Source: Intestinibacter sp964449895 (GTDB taxonomy: Bacteria > Bacillota > Clostridia > Peptostreptococcales > Peptostreptococcaceae). From it: a stretch of 64,000 nt of DNA. This document shows, piece after piece, positions 9,322 through 18,118 of the stretch; within the stretch, counting starts at the first letter, position 1; every line of letters starts with the position of its first letter. A model generated the notes under the pieces. That model searched no databases and was not told where the DNA came from. It saw nothing but the letters and a program-made list of their open reading frames with translations. Where the stretch lies: positions 7,232-71,231 of the forward strand of contig CAYVBY010000011.1 of the NCBI GenBank assembly GCA_964449895.1. Reading direction: 5' to 3'. Position numbers and translations under genes: made by a program.

Positions 9322-9349
9322 ATTATTTCCAAGTTAATTTATTTTATAC
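9322..9349 (-). promoter_or_regulatory. Sigma-F-like promoter of spoIIR
   Basis: On the minus strand, GTATA (9349-9345), 14 bp, then GGAAATAAT (9330-9322) fits the sigma-F pattern GYATA / GGnnAnAAT. It lies 34 bp upstream of the spoIIR start. spoIIR is a classic sigma-F gene in other sporulating Firmicutes. Confidence 0.6.
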
Positions 9350-9390
9350 TAAAATATTTTAAATATTTTTCGATTTAAATAGTAAACAAA

Positions 9391-9470
9391 AAAATAGACA
9401 TTAATGAAAAAGTATGTATAAAAATAATAAAAAAATTACTTTTATACATACTCTTTCAAAATGTCTATTT
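9391..9470 (-). terminator. Long imperfect terminator hairpin after the GntR-family gene
   Basis: Arms AAATAGACATT and AATGTCTATTT, plus inner arms GTATGTATAAAA and TTTATACATAC, form a long imperfect stem. On the minus strand the distal arm runs into TTTTTTTG. It separates the regulator gene from the spoIIR promoter. Confidence 0.75.
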
Positions 9471-9486
9471 ACAAATATATAATATA

Positions 9487-10155
9487 TTATTTTGTGCAAT
9501 GTTCTAACATAAATTCTTCTGCTTTTTTTATATGTTCAATAGCATATTTTTTAGCATTTATTATGTTTCCTTCTTTTATTGCATTTAAAATATTTTGATG
9601 TTCATCAATTAAACTTATTGATGAATTTGGATCTGATACATAAGTTATTCTAAATCTTTGAACTTGTTCCCATAAAGAATTTATCATTTTTTCTAATTTT
9701 TTATTATTTGCTGCTTTAAATATAAATTCATGGAATTCTACATCCTTTTTTAATAAAAGATCAATATCTTCCGTTCTTACAGCTTGTTCAAATTCAGCTT
9801 CAATTTCTTCTAAAACTTTTATATCTTCATCTGTTCTTCTTTCAGCAGCTAAAGAAGCTCCTAATCCCTCTAAACTAGCTCTAATTTCTAATACATCTCT
9901 TAAATCCTTCACTGATATATTAGCTACATACGCACCTTTTCTTGGAAGCATAACGACTAATCCTTCAAGTTCTAATTTTCTTATCGCCTCTCTTACTGGA
10001 GTTCTACTAACACCAAGTTGTTCTGCTAATTGAACCTCCATTAGACGTTGTCCTGATTTTAATCTTCCTTCTAAAATAGCTTTTCTTAAATTTTCAAAAA
10101 CAACATCTCTTAACGGCTTATAATCATTTAGATTTAATTTTGTTAAATTATCCAT
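9487..10155 (-). CDS. GntR-family transcriptional regulator, FadR/FCD subfamily
   Basis: A ligand-responsive DNA-binding protein. The N-terminal winged helix (residues about 12-78) includes LAEQLGVSRTPVREAIRKLE and the wing LPRKGAYVANI. The C-terminal FCD all-helical domain (about 85-215) includes VLEIRASLEGLGASLAA and DVEFHEFIFKAANN, whose His would belong to the FCD metal/effector site. The ATG at 10155 has a GGGGG site upstream and overlaps the end of ispE by 8 bp. No obvious metabolic target lies next to it; its ligand is unknown. Confidence 0.9.
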   Translation of the reverse strand: MDNLTKLNLNDYKPLRDVVFENLRKAILEGRLKSGQRLMEVQLAEQLGVSRTPVREAIRKLELEGLVVMLPRKGAYVANISVKDLRDVLEIRASLEGLGASLAAERRTDEDIKVLEEIEAEFEQAVRTEDIDLLLKKDVEFHEFIFKAANNKKLEKMINSLWEQVQRFRITYVSDPNSSISLIDEHQNILNAIKEGNIINAKKYAIEHIKKAEEFMLEHCTK

Positions 10156-11029
10156 TAACCTCAACCCCCTTATTATTGCAACACACAACAAATGTTTGCT
10201 TGAATTCTTTTTCTAAAATAGATTTACATTTAAGTGCATCGTCTTTATTTTTGTATAACCCAAAAACTGTAGGCCCACTGCCACTCATCATAGCTCCTAA
10301 TGCTTTATTCTCCATCATAATCTTTTCAATTTCTCTTATAATTGGATATTTCTCTACTGTAACTTCTTCAAGAACATTAAGCATATTGTTTGCTAATTCT
10401 TCTATTTTATTATTTTTTAAACAATCAATAAGTAAATTATTGTTTGGTCTAATCTTTATTTCTCTTGAATCAATTAGTTCATAAATTTCTTTAGTTGAAA
10501 CAAATAAATTTGGTTTACATACCAAAATACTGACATCTTCATCTAAACCTTTAATGTCAGTAAATTCTTCCCCTATTCCTTCAGCTAAAACAGTGCCTCC
10601 TTTTATACAAAACGGAACATCTGCACCTATTTTTAATCCCATTTCTTCTAATTGTTCATCACTTAAATTTAAATTCCAAAGATTATTTAATCCTACTAAT
10701 ATTGCAGCTGCATTTGAACTACCTCCAGCCATACCAGCTGCAACTGGTATATTCTTTTCGATATAAATTTCTATTCCCCTATCTATATTAAATGTCTCTT
10801 TTATTAAATTAGCAGCTTTATACACAATATTATTGCTATCTACAGGTATTTCATTACTATTACTTTTTATTAAAATTTTATTATCTATTATTTCATTAAT
10901 TTCAATCAAATCATATAAATCAATAGTTTGCATTATCATTTCGACTAAATGATATCCATCTTCTCTTACTCCTAATACGTCTATAGATAAATTTATTTTT
11001 GCCCTACTTTTTAGTTTTATTGAATTCAT
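10148..11029 (-). CDS. ispE: 4-diphosphocytidyl-2-C-methyl-D-erythritol kinase
   Basis: A GHMP-family kinase that phosphorylates CDP-ME in the MEP isoprenoid pathway. It shows SRAKINLSIDVLGVREDGYH at the N-terminus, the ATP loop VAAGMAGGSSNAAA near residue 97, and the C-terminal GAMMSGSGPTVFGLY motif. Its 293 residues are typical. The partner genes ispD and ispF lie about 35 kb away at 44.9-46.1 kb. The start has an AAGGAGG site 6 nt upstream. The gene overlaps the following GntR regulator, so the two are probably on one transcript. Confidence 0.95.
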   Translation of the reverse strand: MNSIKLKSRAKINLSIDVLGVREDGYHLVEMIMQTIDLYDLIEINEIIDNKILIKSNSNEIPVDSNNIVYKAANLIKETFNIDRGIEIYIEKNIPVAAGMAGGSSNAAAILVGLNNLWNLNLSDEQLEEMGLKIGADVPFCIKGGTVLAEGIGEEFTDIKGLDEDVSILVCKPNLFVSTKEIYELIDSREIKIRPNNNLLIDCLKNNKIEELANNMLNVLEEVTVEKYPIIREIEKIMMENKALGAMMSGSGPTVFGLYKNKDDALKCKSILEKEFKQTFVVCCNNKGVEVNG

Positions 11030-11097
11030 TTTAGCCTCCTTGTATTTATTTTGTATATCGTATAATGCATTACTAGTTATAATTATACTACAAAAAC

Positions 11098-11129
11098 AAA
11101 ATAATAGGGGATACTATCCCCTATTATTT
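11098..11129 (-). terminator. Terminator after sipL
   Basis: AATAATAGGGGATA and TATCCCCTATTATT form a strong, nearly loopless stem 30 bp past the sipL stop. It is followed on the minus strand by TTGTTTTTG. Confidence 0.75.
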
Positions 11130-11158
11130 GTCATTTTAATTTTTATCTATTTGAATTT

Positions 11159-12709
11159 TTAGTCATTTTGTACAACTTTTTTCTCTAAAATCAAACATTT
11201 ACCAGGAATTAATACCTCGCTTATATCAATTTCATTAGTTTGGGCTATTTCCTCTTCTGTTGTATTATATTTTTTGGCTATATCCCATAAACTATCATTT
11301 TCCTTGCAAATATAAATAATTATACTTGGAGCTTTTGATAAATCATATTCTCCTTTATCTTCTCCCTTTACTATAAAGCTTTCAGATTTTTTATCTATAA
11401 CTTCTATAAATCTTTTTATTTTTATATTTAATTCTATTTGATCTTTGTTTAATTCAGCCTCTGCTTTTTCTATACATATTGTATTGAATACAGAACACAT
11501 ATCATTTAAATTGTCTATCTCTATCTCATGTTCAAAAGGTATTTCTTCATTTATCTTATAAATAATTTTTAAACCTTCTACTGGTATAAATAATATATTT
11601 ATTTTTATTATTCCCTGTATAGTACAAACACAATCATCTGAATAAGTATTTTCTATAGATGCATTGCAATTTACACTTACAATATCCTTTATTTGAATAG
11701 TTTCATTATCATAATTTAAACTATCTCTTACTAAAAAATTGTCTTGAGTTCTTAAAAGTGTTTTATTTAAATTTATCATTCTATGTTCAAATTTAATAAA
11801 TTTTTGAGGAGAATAAGCATCTTGTAAAACTTCTCTCATAACTTCATCACAAACTTTAACTTTAGAAAAAACTGTACATTCTATTTCTAAAAGTCCTGTA
11901 TTATTATCTATATTTTGTTTAAATTCATAATTAAAGTCCCCTATATTCATAAGAATTTCTTCGTTCATACCTTCAAATACTCCAGGTACTTCTATAAACT
12001 GAGTAAAATCAATTCCTACTTTATCAAGTTCAACTATTTCTCCATCAAAAGTACAAGCTAAAGGGCTTATTTCTAAAACTCCACCAATAATAACTTTATT
12101 GTCTGTAACTCTACTTTCTTTAACTCTTACAATAGGATTTATATTTATAATATCTTCTATCTCTTCAACATTAACAGTAATTGTATCTCTAACTACACTT
12201 TCAGATTTTTCAATTCCAACTATATCTTGAAATAAAATTTCTTTTCTGTGCTTTTGTATCCCTTCAACTTGAGAAACATCTCTAACAATATCTAATCTTT
12301 GTTTTTCAAACAAACTACCTCTTACATTTATTAAAGCTCCTACTTTTATTTTACGTTCATTTATAATAGTACAATCAATATGCTCTATCTCTGAATATAG
12401 CATATATTCCATATCTGGAAACGCGCAATCTTTTTCTATAACTTCATTTAATTCTATTTTTCCATTTATGTTAGAAACTGTATTTTTATCATCCGCAATA
12501 TAAATCACATTATAGTTGAAACTTCCTCTAAAAGTAATCTTTCCCTCTAGTATTTCAACTTTTCTAAGAACTATGTATCCCATAGTATCGATTATATCGT
12601 ATACATCCAATTTTTTATCAGGAACTACACTTTCCGATTCTATAAATGTCTGAAACTTACCAAAGTCTATTCTATTATCTATTTTAATAATATCCTTGAT
12701 TAATTCCAC
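11159..12709 (-). CDS. sipL: SipL-type spore coat morphogenetic protein (SPOCS/DUF3794 repeats plus LysM)
   Basis: In Clostridioides difficile, SipL binds SpoIVA through its LysM domain and is needed to localise the spore coat; this protein has the same architecture. There are repeated DUF3794 (SPOCS) beta-rich units over about residues 30-430 and a C-terminal LysM near 460-510 (CKENDSLWDIAKKYNTTEEEI). The start is taken as GTG at 12709, which has GGGAGGG 6 nt upstream. The ATG at 12724 overlaps that ribosome-binding site and is rejected. The predicted length is 516 aa. Placement between veg/yabG and ispE supports the assignment. Confidence 0.88.
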   Translation of the reverse strand: MELIKDIIKIDNRIDFGKFQTFIESESVVPDKKLDVYDIIDTMGYIVLRKVEILEGKITFRGSFNYNVIYIADDKNTVSNINGKIELNEVIEKDCAFPDMEYMLYSEIEHIDCTIINERKIKVGALINVRGSLFEKQRLDIVRDVSQVEGIQKHRKEILFQDIVGIEKSESVVRDTITVNVEEIEDIININPIVRVKESRVTDNKVIIGGVLEISPLACTFDGEIVELDKVGIDFTQFIEVPGVFEGMNEEILMNIGDFNYEFKQNIDNNTGLLEIECTVFSKVKVCDEVMREVLQDAYSPQKFIKFEHRMINLNKTLLRTQDNFLVRDSLNYDNETIQIKDIVSVNCNASIENTYSDDCVCTIQGIIKINILFIPVEGLKIIYKINEEIPFEHEIEIDNLNDMCSVFNTICIEKAEAELNKDQIELNIKIKRFIEVIDKKSESFIVKGEDKGEYDLSKAPSIIIYICKENDSLWDIAKKYNTTEEEIAQTNEIDISEVLIPGKCLILEKKVVQND

Positions 12710-12764
12710 AATTATCCCTCCCATATAATATAACTATTAAATTATATTTATGGAAACAAAAAAA

Positions 12765-12791
12765 AATTACACCTATTTAATAGGTATAATT
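12765..12791 (-). terminator. Terminator after veg
   Basis: AATTACACCTATT / AATAGGTATAATT forms a stem immediately after the veg stop codon. On the minus strand it is followed by nine T residues. Confidence 0.8.
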
Positions 12792-13061
12792 TTAACATAC
12801 ACTTAGTTTATCATCTTTCTTTTGACAAATTTGTAATTTTACATTTGATGTCAATAAATCAGAGTAGCTATATGATACTCTTTGATATCCATCTGATGTT
12901 CCACCTAATTTTACTATAAATACACTTGGATACACATTTTCTAATACGCCAACTTTTGTATCAACTTGTTTTCTACCTTTATTGGCTTTTAGTACTATAG
13001 TTTTTCCTAAATGTTTTTTTAGTGTTCCTCTAATCTTATCTAAAGTTTGAACTGTAGCCAC
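12792..13061 (-). CDS. veg: Veg protein (DUF1021)
   Basis: A small, highly expressed cytosolic protein; in Bacillus subtilis Veg affects biofilm gene expression, and its biochemical role is unclear. The 89 residues include the family blocks LDKIRGTLKKHLGKTIVLKA and NVYPSVFIVKL, then the RVSYSYSDLLT segment. The start is GTG at 13061 with AAGGTGAT upstream. Two strong tandem sigma-A promoters precede it, as at the B. subtilis veg locus. It is followed directly by its own terminator, so it is monocistronic. Confidence 0.93.
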   Translation of the reverse strand: MATVQTLDKIRGTLKKHLGKTIVLKANKGRKQVDTKVGVLENVYPSVFIVKLGGTSDGYQRVSYSYSDLLTSNVKLQICQKKDDKLSVC

Positions 13062-13092
13062 AACATCACCTTCTTTTTATTTATATGTTTAC

Positions 13093-13165
13093 ATAATATC
13101 ACAATTTATTTTTTTTGTCAAATGCATAAACTAATAATTTTATATATTTTTTTAATAATTGTCAA
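13093..13165 (-). promoter_or_regulatory. Tandem sigma-A promoters of veg
   Basis: Distal: TTGACA (13165-13160), 17 bp, TAAAAT (13142-13137). Proximal: TTGACA (13121-13116), 17 bp, TATTAT (13098-13093). Both have perfect -35 boxes. The rest of the 337-bp gap between veg and yabG (13166-13398) is AT-rich with no gene that I can see. Confidence 0.85.
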
Positions 13166-13398
13166 TATAATTTATAAAGAATACAATATTATTTTTATTT
13201 TTCGTATTATAACTAAATAAATATATAATTATCTTCGTATGAATATATATATTTATACATTTTTTCAAATTTTAATTCACTAAATATGTCAACCTACTTC
13301 GATAAAATCGTTTTCGTATAGTTAATGATCTATTTTTTCTATTTTTATTTAATCATAAATAGATATAATAAACGATATAAATAATAAGTCGGGCTATT

Positions 13399-14268
13399 TT
13401 AAAGTAAATACGGCTTAGGCATTGCCCATCTAAATTTTCCCCTTGTTTCAAATCCTCCTATACCTTTTACTCCTGTAATCGTTTGTTCTATTATTTCTTC
13501 TATTGGAACTACTACATCAATTCTAGAACATGCAATTTTCTCGACTACAAATACAGGATCTAATGCATGTATCATTATTCTCCCTGGAGAGCTTGCATAA
13601 TTAGCCCCTGCCTTCATTAAAGCCTCATAGTTAGATTGACAAGCTCCTGCAAATATAACTAAATCATCAAAATTAGGTTGCCACTTTCTAGCCTCTTTCA
13701 CTGCTTTTAAAAAATTGTATGAATTTCTGTAATTGCTTATATTTTTTAAATCTCCTGTTTTGGAATGTAGTGCATCATGACCGGTAATAACTAAAATATC
13801 TGGATTATGTCTTTCTAATAATTTTTTAATTTCTTTATATTGATTAACTTCTGGAATTGCAACACCTACTGCTGGAATTCCTAATTGTGAATATACATCT
13901 AAACAAATTTTTAAATATTCTTTATCTCCATCTATTTGAAGAACCTTTCCTGGAATTCCATATACATTAGTATTTGACTGTTGTAGTGAAGATTTAGGAA
14001 TTCCACGCATATTTTTTTTATTTCTTTCTTTAGCTCTTTTTAAACTTCTATACAAAACATTTTCAACATTTTTATCCATTAAAATTTCTTTTAAGTCTGG
14101 AGGTTTTATTAATTCTAAATCATTTAAAGGTGCATCTGCTATAATTCTAAATGCAACACCTTTTAATATAGCTATTTTTTCACCTTTATTATCAAAAATA
14201 ATATCTGTAATTTTAAATACAATGTCTTTATTATAAGATTTTCTAGCTACAATATCCCCTACTTTCAT
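13399..14268 (-). CDS. yabG: Sporulation-specific protease YabG
   Basis: A sporulation peptidase that processes coat and other spore proteins; in C. difficile it cleaves the germination factors preproSleC and CspBA. The N-terminus (MKVGDIVARKSYNKDIVFKI) is the SH3-like YabG opening. The catalytic region includes ILVITGHDALHSKTGD, VIFAGACQSNYEALMKAGANYASSP and the end VPIEEIIEQTITG. A caspase-like His-Cys pair in GHD and GACQ is my suggestion for the active site. The length of 289 aa is normal. A sigma-K-type promoter lies upstream. Confidence 0.94.
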   Translation of the reverse strand: MKVGDIVARKSYNKDIVFKITDIIFDNKGEKIAILKGVAFRIIADAPLNDLELIKPPDLKEILMDKNVENVLYRSLKRAKERNKKNMRGIPKSSLQQSNTNVYGIPGKVLQIDGDKEYLKICLDVYSQLGIPAVGVAIPEVNQYKEIKKLLERHNPDILVITGHDALHSKTGDLKNISNYRNSYNFLKAVKEARKWQPNFDDLVIFAGACQSNYEALMKAGANYASSPGRIMIHALDPVFVVEKIACSRIDVVVPIEEIIEQTITGVKGIGGFETRGKFRWAMPKPYLL

Positions 14269-14296
14269 GGTAATCCCCCTATTACTTGTTTTAGTT

Positions 14297-14323
14297 TATA
14301 GTATGTGGATTAATTTTTTTTGT
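14297..14323 (-). promoter_or_regulatory. Sigma-K-type promoter of yabG
   Basis: On the minus strand, AC (14323-14322), 16 bp, then CATACTATA (14305-14297) matches the sigma-K pattern AC / CATAnnnTA. yabG is a sigma-K gene in Bacillus subtilis. Confidence 0.65.
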
Positions 14324-14387
14324 TCCAAAAGGTATATGTATTATATAATTTATATATCAACAAAATTAACTTATGGAGGACTTTAAA

Positions 14388-14987
14388 ATGAAAATCGGTA
14401 TTTTAGCCTGTTCAGTATTTGAACCCGAACTAGAACATGTTATAAAAAATATAAAAGAAAAAAATTTATTTGAAGAAAATATAGAAGTTACTTACCTTCC
14501 TTTTGGGTTACATACAGATTTAAATAAACTAGAAAATGATGTTACAAATTCACTAGATAAATTGACATTAGAATACGATAAAGTTATCGTTCTTTATGGT
14601 TCTAAATGTCACTATAGATTCTTTGAATTCTTAAATAAATACGATAATATAATCGAAATAAAACCTGCTAACTGCCTTGAAGCAATTATTGGGGATAAAG
14701 TTGTTGAATCTTATGCACAAGCAAAAGATATCTACCTAACATCTGGTTGGATTGAAAAATTCGATGAGCTTAACAAATTCAGCAATGCTGTTGATAACTA
14801 TGATGTATTAAATCAATTTGGTATGTACGAAAACGCTATAATTGGAAATACTGGAATTATTGAAATTACTGATGATATGATATTTGAACTGTATGAAAAA
14901 ATACAAATCCCTATAGAAGTTGAAGATGTGGATATCTGTATATTTGAAAATCTAATTGTGGATTGTATCAAAAAAGCATTAAGTTAA
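14388..14987 (+). CDS. DUF1638 domain protein
   Basis: A 199-residue cytosolic protein of unknown function. MKIGILACSVFEPEL at the start and KVIVLYGSKCHYRFFEF near residue 70 match the DUF1638 family pattern. Its conserved Cys and His residues (C8, the CH in SKCH, and a later Cys in ANCLEA) could bind a metal or cofactor; this is inference. The start is the ATG at 14388, because GGAGGA lies 7 nt upstream; the ATG at 14373 overlaps that site. It is transcribed divergently from yabG and ends at a bidirectional terminator. DUF1638 genes are often found near corrinoid methyltransferases, but none is present here. Confidence 0.75.
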   Translation: MKIGILACSVFEPELEHVIKNIKEKNLFEENIEVTYLPFGLHTDLNKLENDVTNSLDKLTLEYDKVIVLYGSKCHYRFFEFLNKYDNIIEIKPANCLEAIIGDKVVESYAQAKDIYLTSGWIEKFDELNKFSNAVDNYDVLNQFGMYENAIIGNTGIIEITDDMIFELYEKIQIPIEVEDVDICIFENLIVDCIKKALS

Positions 14988-15003
14988 ATTAAATAAATAC
15001 ACA

Positions 15004-15043
15004 CAAAAAAGGAGCTAACTGTTGATAAGTTTAGCTCCTTTTT
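15004..15043. terminator. Bidirectional terminator between convergent genes
   Basis: AAAAAGGAGCTAA and TTAGCTCCTTTTT flank a 12-nt loop. T-runs on both strands serve the DUF1638 gene (plus) and the SEC-C gene (minus). Confidence 0.85.
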
Positions 15044-15078
15044 AATAAATTAATTATAAATCTATCCACAATTTATTA

Positions 15079-15579
15079 TTATTTTCCACAACATTTTTTG
15101 TATTTTTTACCGCTTCCACATGGACATGGATCATTTCTTCCAACTCTGTCTTCTTTTACAACTATTCTAGATCTATTGTAATCTTTAGTTATAGCTTTTC
15201 TAGTTTCTACAGATAATATTCCATCCCATCCTTCTAATTCATATAACCAGTGTGCTTCAGCAGCTAACATATTGTAGTATAATTTTTCCCAATCTATTTT
15301 TATAGAAACTTGAGTATCTACTGTTATAGCATCTAAATCAAATTCTTCTTTAACACTTTCACTTATTCCGTGCATGAATCCCATGAAAAATTCGTTAGAT
15401 ACATTGTATTTTACTGCTAAATCAGAGAATACACCTTCTACTACTTCTGTTTTGTTGTTTAATATTTCATTGTATATTCCTGCTTCTGCTTTTAAATATT
15501 CTTCCCAGAATTTTATTTCTTGTTCATTATCGCCTGCTTGGCTATCACAAAGATTCATCCAATCTGCATATAAACTCAT
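15079..15579 (-). CDS. SEC-C metal-binding domain protein
   Basis: 166 residues, cytosolic. The last 20 residues form a SEC-C zinc motif (CPCGSGKKYKKCC), the same metal-binding tail found at the end of SecA and in many stand-alone proteins. The N-terminal 140 residues are acidic and helical, with no domain I recognise (FMGFMHGISESVKEEFDLD). The function is unknown; a role in protein handling or ribosome contact is only suggested by the tail. The start ATG has AGGAGG 7 nt upstream. Confidence 0.8.
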   Translation of the reverse strand: MSLYADWMNLCDSQAGDNEQEIKFWEEYLKAEAGIYNEILNNKTEVVEGVFSDLAVKYNVSNEFFMGFMHGISESVKEEFDLDAITVDTQVSIKIDWEKLYYNMLAAEAHWLYELEGWDGILSVETRKAITKDYNRSRIVVKEDRVGRNDPCPCGSGKKYKKCCGK

Positions 15580-15640
15580 AATAAGTTCCTCCTAAATTAT
15601 TATTTATTTTTTTAATTTTAAATTTCTTATTTTGACAATT

Positions 15641-16345
15641 CTATATTATATCATAATTAAATAATTCTTTTAATACTTTTATAGCATACTCTTGATTTAT
15701 AAAGTAAGGACTTGTTGCAATTGTAATCACTTTAGCTTTCTTTATTAAATCTTTTATTTTTTCTAATTTAAAGTCATAAGGAATATAATCCATATCTTCA
15801 GAGAATATATCTAAATCTATATCCAAAACATATTCTTCCTCTACATTTATGTCAAATCCATAAGAACTATCTATTATAATAACATCAGAAAAAATTTCTT
15901 TTTTTAATGCGGGTTGTATAAAGTTACCAACATTTAAAACTTTATTTGTGTATCTAAATACATCATCTAGGTTCTCTATATCCACATTGTAATCTTCAGG
16001 CTTTCTCATATCCTTGTGCTGATCTACATGAACTAATTTACACCCTTGATTAAACAATCCTTTATTTAAACTTTTCATCCAAAAATAAAAAGCGTGGTTA
16101 TGATTGTCAAATACATAGACTATTTTATCATCTACTTCATATTGAACTAAATTTTCAAGTCCCATAGCTTTTATCTCTGTATCTTCGTCTATTTCATTAA
16201 ATACTATATTTTCACCTAATGATACATCATCTAAAGTTCCTTTTATTAACTTAGGAACAAATATTTTCTTATTCGTTCTCTCTTCATAAGAAAATACATT
16301 ATTCCCTACTGGTTCTTCAATGTAAAATCCTACATATCTATCCAT
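15641..16345 (-). CDS. UPF0489 family protein
   Basis: 234 residues. The block YVFDNHNHAFYFWM near residue 80 and KLVHVDQHKDMR near residue 105 are the conserved Asp/His-rich motifs of UPF0489, whose eukaryotic member is C5orf22. VLDIDLDIFSEDMDY near residue 170 adds more acidic residues. The pattern resembles the metal site of arginase/deacetylase-like hydrolases; that activity is inference. It lies 18 bp downstream of the pseudouridine synthase gene and is probably the last gene of a three-gene operon with it and the methyltransferase. Confidence 0.8.
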   Translation of the reverse strand: MDRYVGFYIEEPVGNNVFSYEERTNKKIFVPKLIKGTLDDVSLGENIVFNEIDEDTEIKAMGLENLVQYEVDDKIVYVFDNHNHAFYFWMKSLNKGLFNQGCKLVHVDQHKDMRKPEDYNVDIENLDDVFRYTNKVLNVGNFIQPALKKEIFSDVIIIDSSYGFDINVEEEYVLDIDLDIFSEDMDYIPYDFKLEKIKDLIKKAKVITIATSPYFINQEYAIKVLKELFNYDII

Positions 16346-16363
16346 TTTATCTCCTCAAAACAA

Positions 16364-17029
16364 CTAAAATATATTCCATGGATATTTATCAGGTGGCTCA
16401 CAGACAAATTCCATTTTTTCTTTTTTAGTTGGATGTTCTATTTCTATTTTATAAGACCATAATGCTATTTGCTGTCCCTTTTTATTTACATCTTTTCCGT
16501 ATCTTTGATCTCCATAAAGAGGATGATTTCTACTTGAAAATTGAACTCTTATTTGATGAGGTCTTCCTGTTTTTAAATCAATTTCAACTAAACTAAAATC
16601 ATCCTTTGATGCTAATGTTTTATAGCTTAATTTAGCATCCTTTGCGTCTTTGTGGTTTTTATTTACCACAGTTACCATATTAGTTTTTTTATCTTTATAT
16701 AAATAATCGCTTAAGTTATCTTCTCTTTTTTTCATGTTACCATGAATTACAGCCTTATAAGTCTTTTTAAATGTTTTATTTCTTACTTGTTCTGATAATC
16801 TAGATGCTGCCTTAGAAGTCTTAGCAAACACCATAATCCCTCCAACCGGTCTATCTAGTCTATGCACAAGTCCAACAAATACATTTCCTGGCTTATTATA
16901 TTTTTCTTTTAAGTATTTTTTAAGTAAATTAACCATATCATCGTCACTAGTATTGTCACCTTGAGATAATATATTTACTGGCTTTTCAACTACTAATAGA
17001 TGATTATCTTCATATATTACTTTAATCAT
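16364..17029 (-). CDS. RluA-family RNA pseudouridine synthase
   Basis: Isomerises uridine to pseudouridine in rRNA or tRNA. 221 residues. The catalytic motif GLVHRLDRPVGGIMVFAK is near residues 53-70, with the Asp in HRLDR as the nucleophile. It is followed by LKTGRPHQIRVQFSSRNHPLYGD near residue 158. There is no S4 domain at the N-terminus, so it is a short, stand-alone form. The exact target position cannot be read from sequence. The start codon overlaps the stop of the methyltransferase gene by one base (ATGA-type junction), so translation is coupled. Confidence 0.9.
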   Translation of the reverse strand: MIKVIYEDNHLLVVEKPVNILSQGDNTSDDDMVNLLKKYLKEKYNKPGNVFVGLVHRLDRPVGGIMVFAKTSKAASRLSEQVRNKTFKKTYKAVIHGNMKKREDNLSDYLYKDKKTNMVTVVNKNHKDAKDAKLSYKTLASKDDFSLVEIDLKTGRPHQIRVQFSSRNHPLYGDQRYGKDVNKKGQQIALWSYKIEIEHPTKKEKMEFVCEPPDKYPWNIF

Positions 17030-17901
17030 TATTTAGACTCCCATCTACCAAATATACCACATGGAAGAACTTTTCCGTCTCTTGAAGCTGGTATTCCAAG
17101 TTCTCCGCCATATATTTTTCCGCCTCTTACTTTTTTACCAATAGTAGTTTGAAGAACATTTTCTAATACTATTGGAGAAAATCCTGTTGTATATGAGTTT
17201 ATTAAGAAGAATAATGGCTTGTCTGATAATACCTTCATACATAAATTTACAAAATCAAAAAGCTTATCTTCTATTTGCCAAACTTCTCCCTTTGGTCCTC
17301 TTCCGTAAGAAGGTGGATCCATAATTATCGCATCATATTTGTTTCCTCTTCTTATTTCTCTTTCTACAAATTTAACAACGTCATCTACTATAAATCTTAC
17401 TTTTCTATCTCCAAGCCCTGATAAGTGAAGATTTTCTTTAGCTTGAGTAGTCATACCTTTAGAAGCATCTACATGACATACTTCTGCTCCTGCAGCTGCA
17501 CAAGCTACTGTTGCCCCACCAGTATAAGCAAATAAGTTTAATACTTTTATAGGTCTTTTTGCATTTTTTATTTTGTCCATAGACCATTCCCAGTTTGCCG
17601 CTTGTTCAGGGAATAATCCAGTATGTTTAAATCCTGTTGGTTTTATATAGAATTTTAAATTTTTGTAGCTTATAGTCCATTGTTCTGGGTATTTTTTCTT
17701 ATGTTCCCATTGACCTCCACCTTTATTACTTCTATGATAATGACCATGAGGATTTTTCCATAAAGCCCATTCAGATTCCATTGGCCACACTACTTGAGGG
17801 TCTGGTCTTCTAAGTATATATTGTCCCCATCTTTCTAATTTTTCGCCATTTCCCATATCTATAAGTTCATAATCTTTCCATTGATCCGCTAATAATAACA
17901 T
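17029..17901 (-). CDS. Class I SAM-dependent methyltransferase (RlmI/RlmK-like)
   Basis: A putative rRNA cytosine/guanine methyltransferase. 290 residues. The SAM site VLNLFAYTGGATVACAAAGA is near residue 120, followed by the acidic VDASKGM loop and the catalytic-type motif IIMDPPSYGRGPKGE near residue 190. It resembles the C-terminal half of RlmI but lacks the N-terminal PUA domain; the N-terminal 100 residues are a Trp-rich region (WPMESEWALWKNPHGHYHR). It is cotranscribed with the following pseudouridine synthase. The exact RNA target is unknown. Confidence 0.87.
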   Translation of the reverse strand: MLLLADQWKDYELIDMGNGEKLERWGQYILRRPDPQVVWPMESEWALWKNPHGHYHRSNKGGGQWEHKKKYPEQWTISYKNLKFYIKPTGFKHTGLFPEQAANWEWSMDKIKNAKRPIKVLNLFAYTGGATVACAAAGAEVCHVDASKGMTTQAKENLHLSGLGDRKVRFIVDDVVKFVEREIRRGNKYDAIIMDPPSYGRGPKGEVWQIEDKLFDFVNLCMKVLSDKPLFFLINSYTTGFSPIVLENVLQTTIGKKVRGGKIYGGELGIPASRDGKVLPCGIFGRWESK

Positions 17902-18118
17902 AGTTACCTCCTCTAATTACTAATCTTATGTATTATATCATATATTCATCTTTATTTTAGTTATTTTCACCACTTTATACACTTTATTATTATCTCTATT
18001 ATTTAAGATAATATCAAGTAATACTTAGTTTTTTGATTAAGTTCTTTTTTTATTCTATCAATCATAGATATTAATAGTTTAAAAGAAAATTATTAATATC
18101 TATCAAGGGGTGAATATA

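Noticed and set aside
13166..13398. Possible RNA gene in the veg-yabG gap
   Set aside because: Only AT-rich sequence with short inverted repeats typical of spacer; no conserved element recognised.
15634..15639. TTGACA on the plus strand near the 3' end of the UPF0489 gene
   Set aside because: It would drive antisense transcription into the SEC-C/UPF0489 region, no good -10 box follows at 17 bp, and no plus-strand gene is near.
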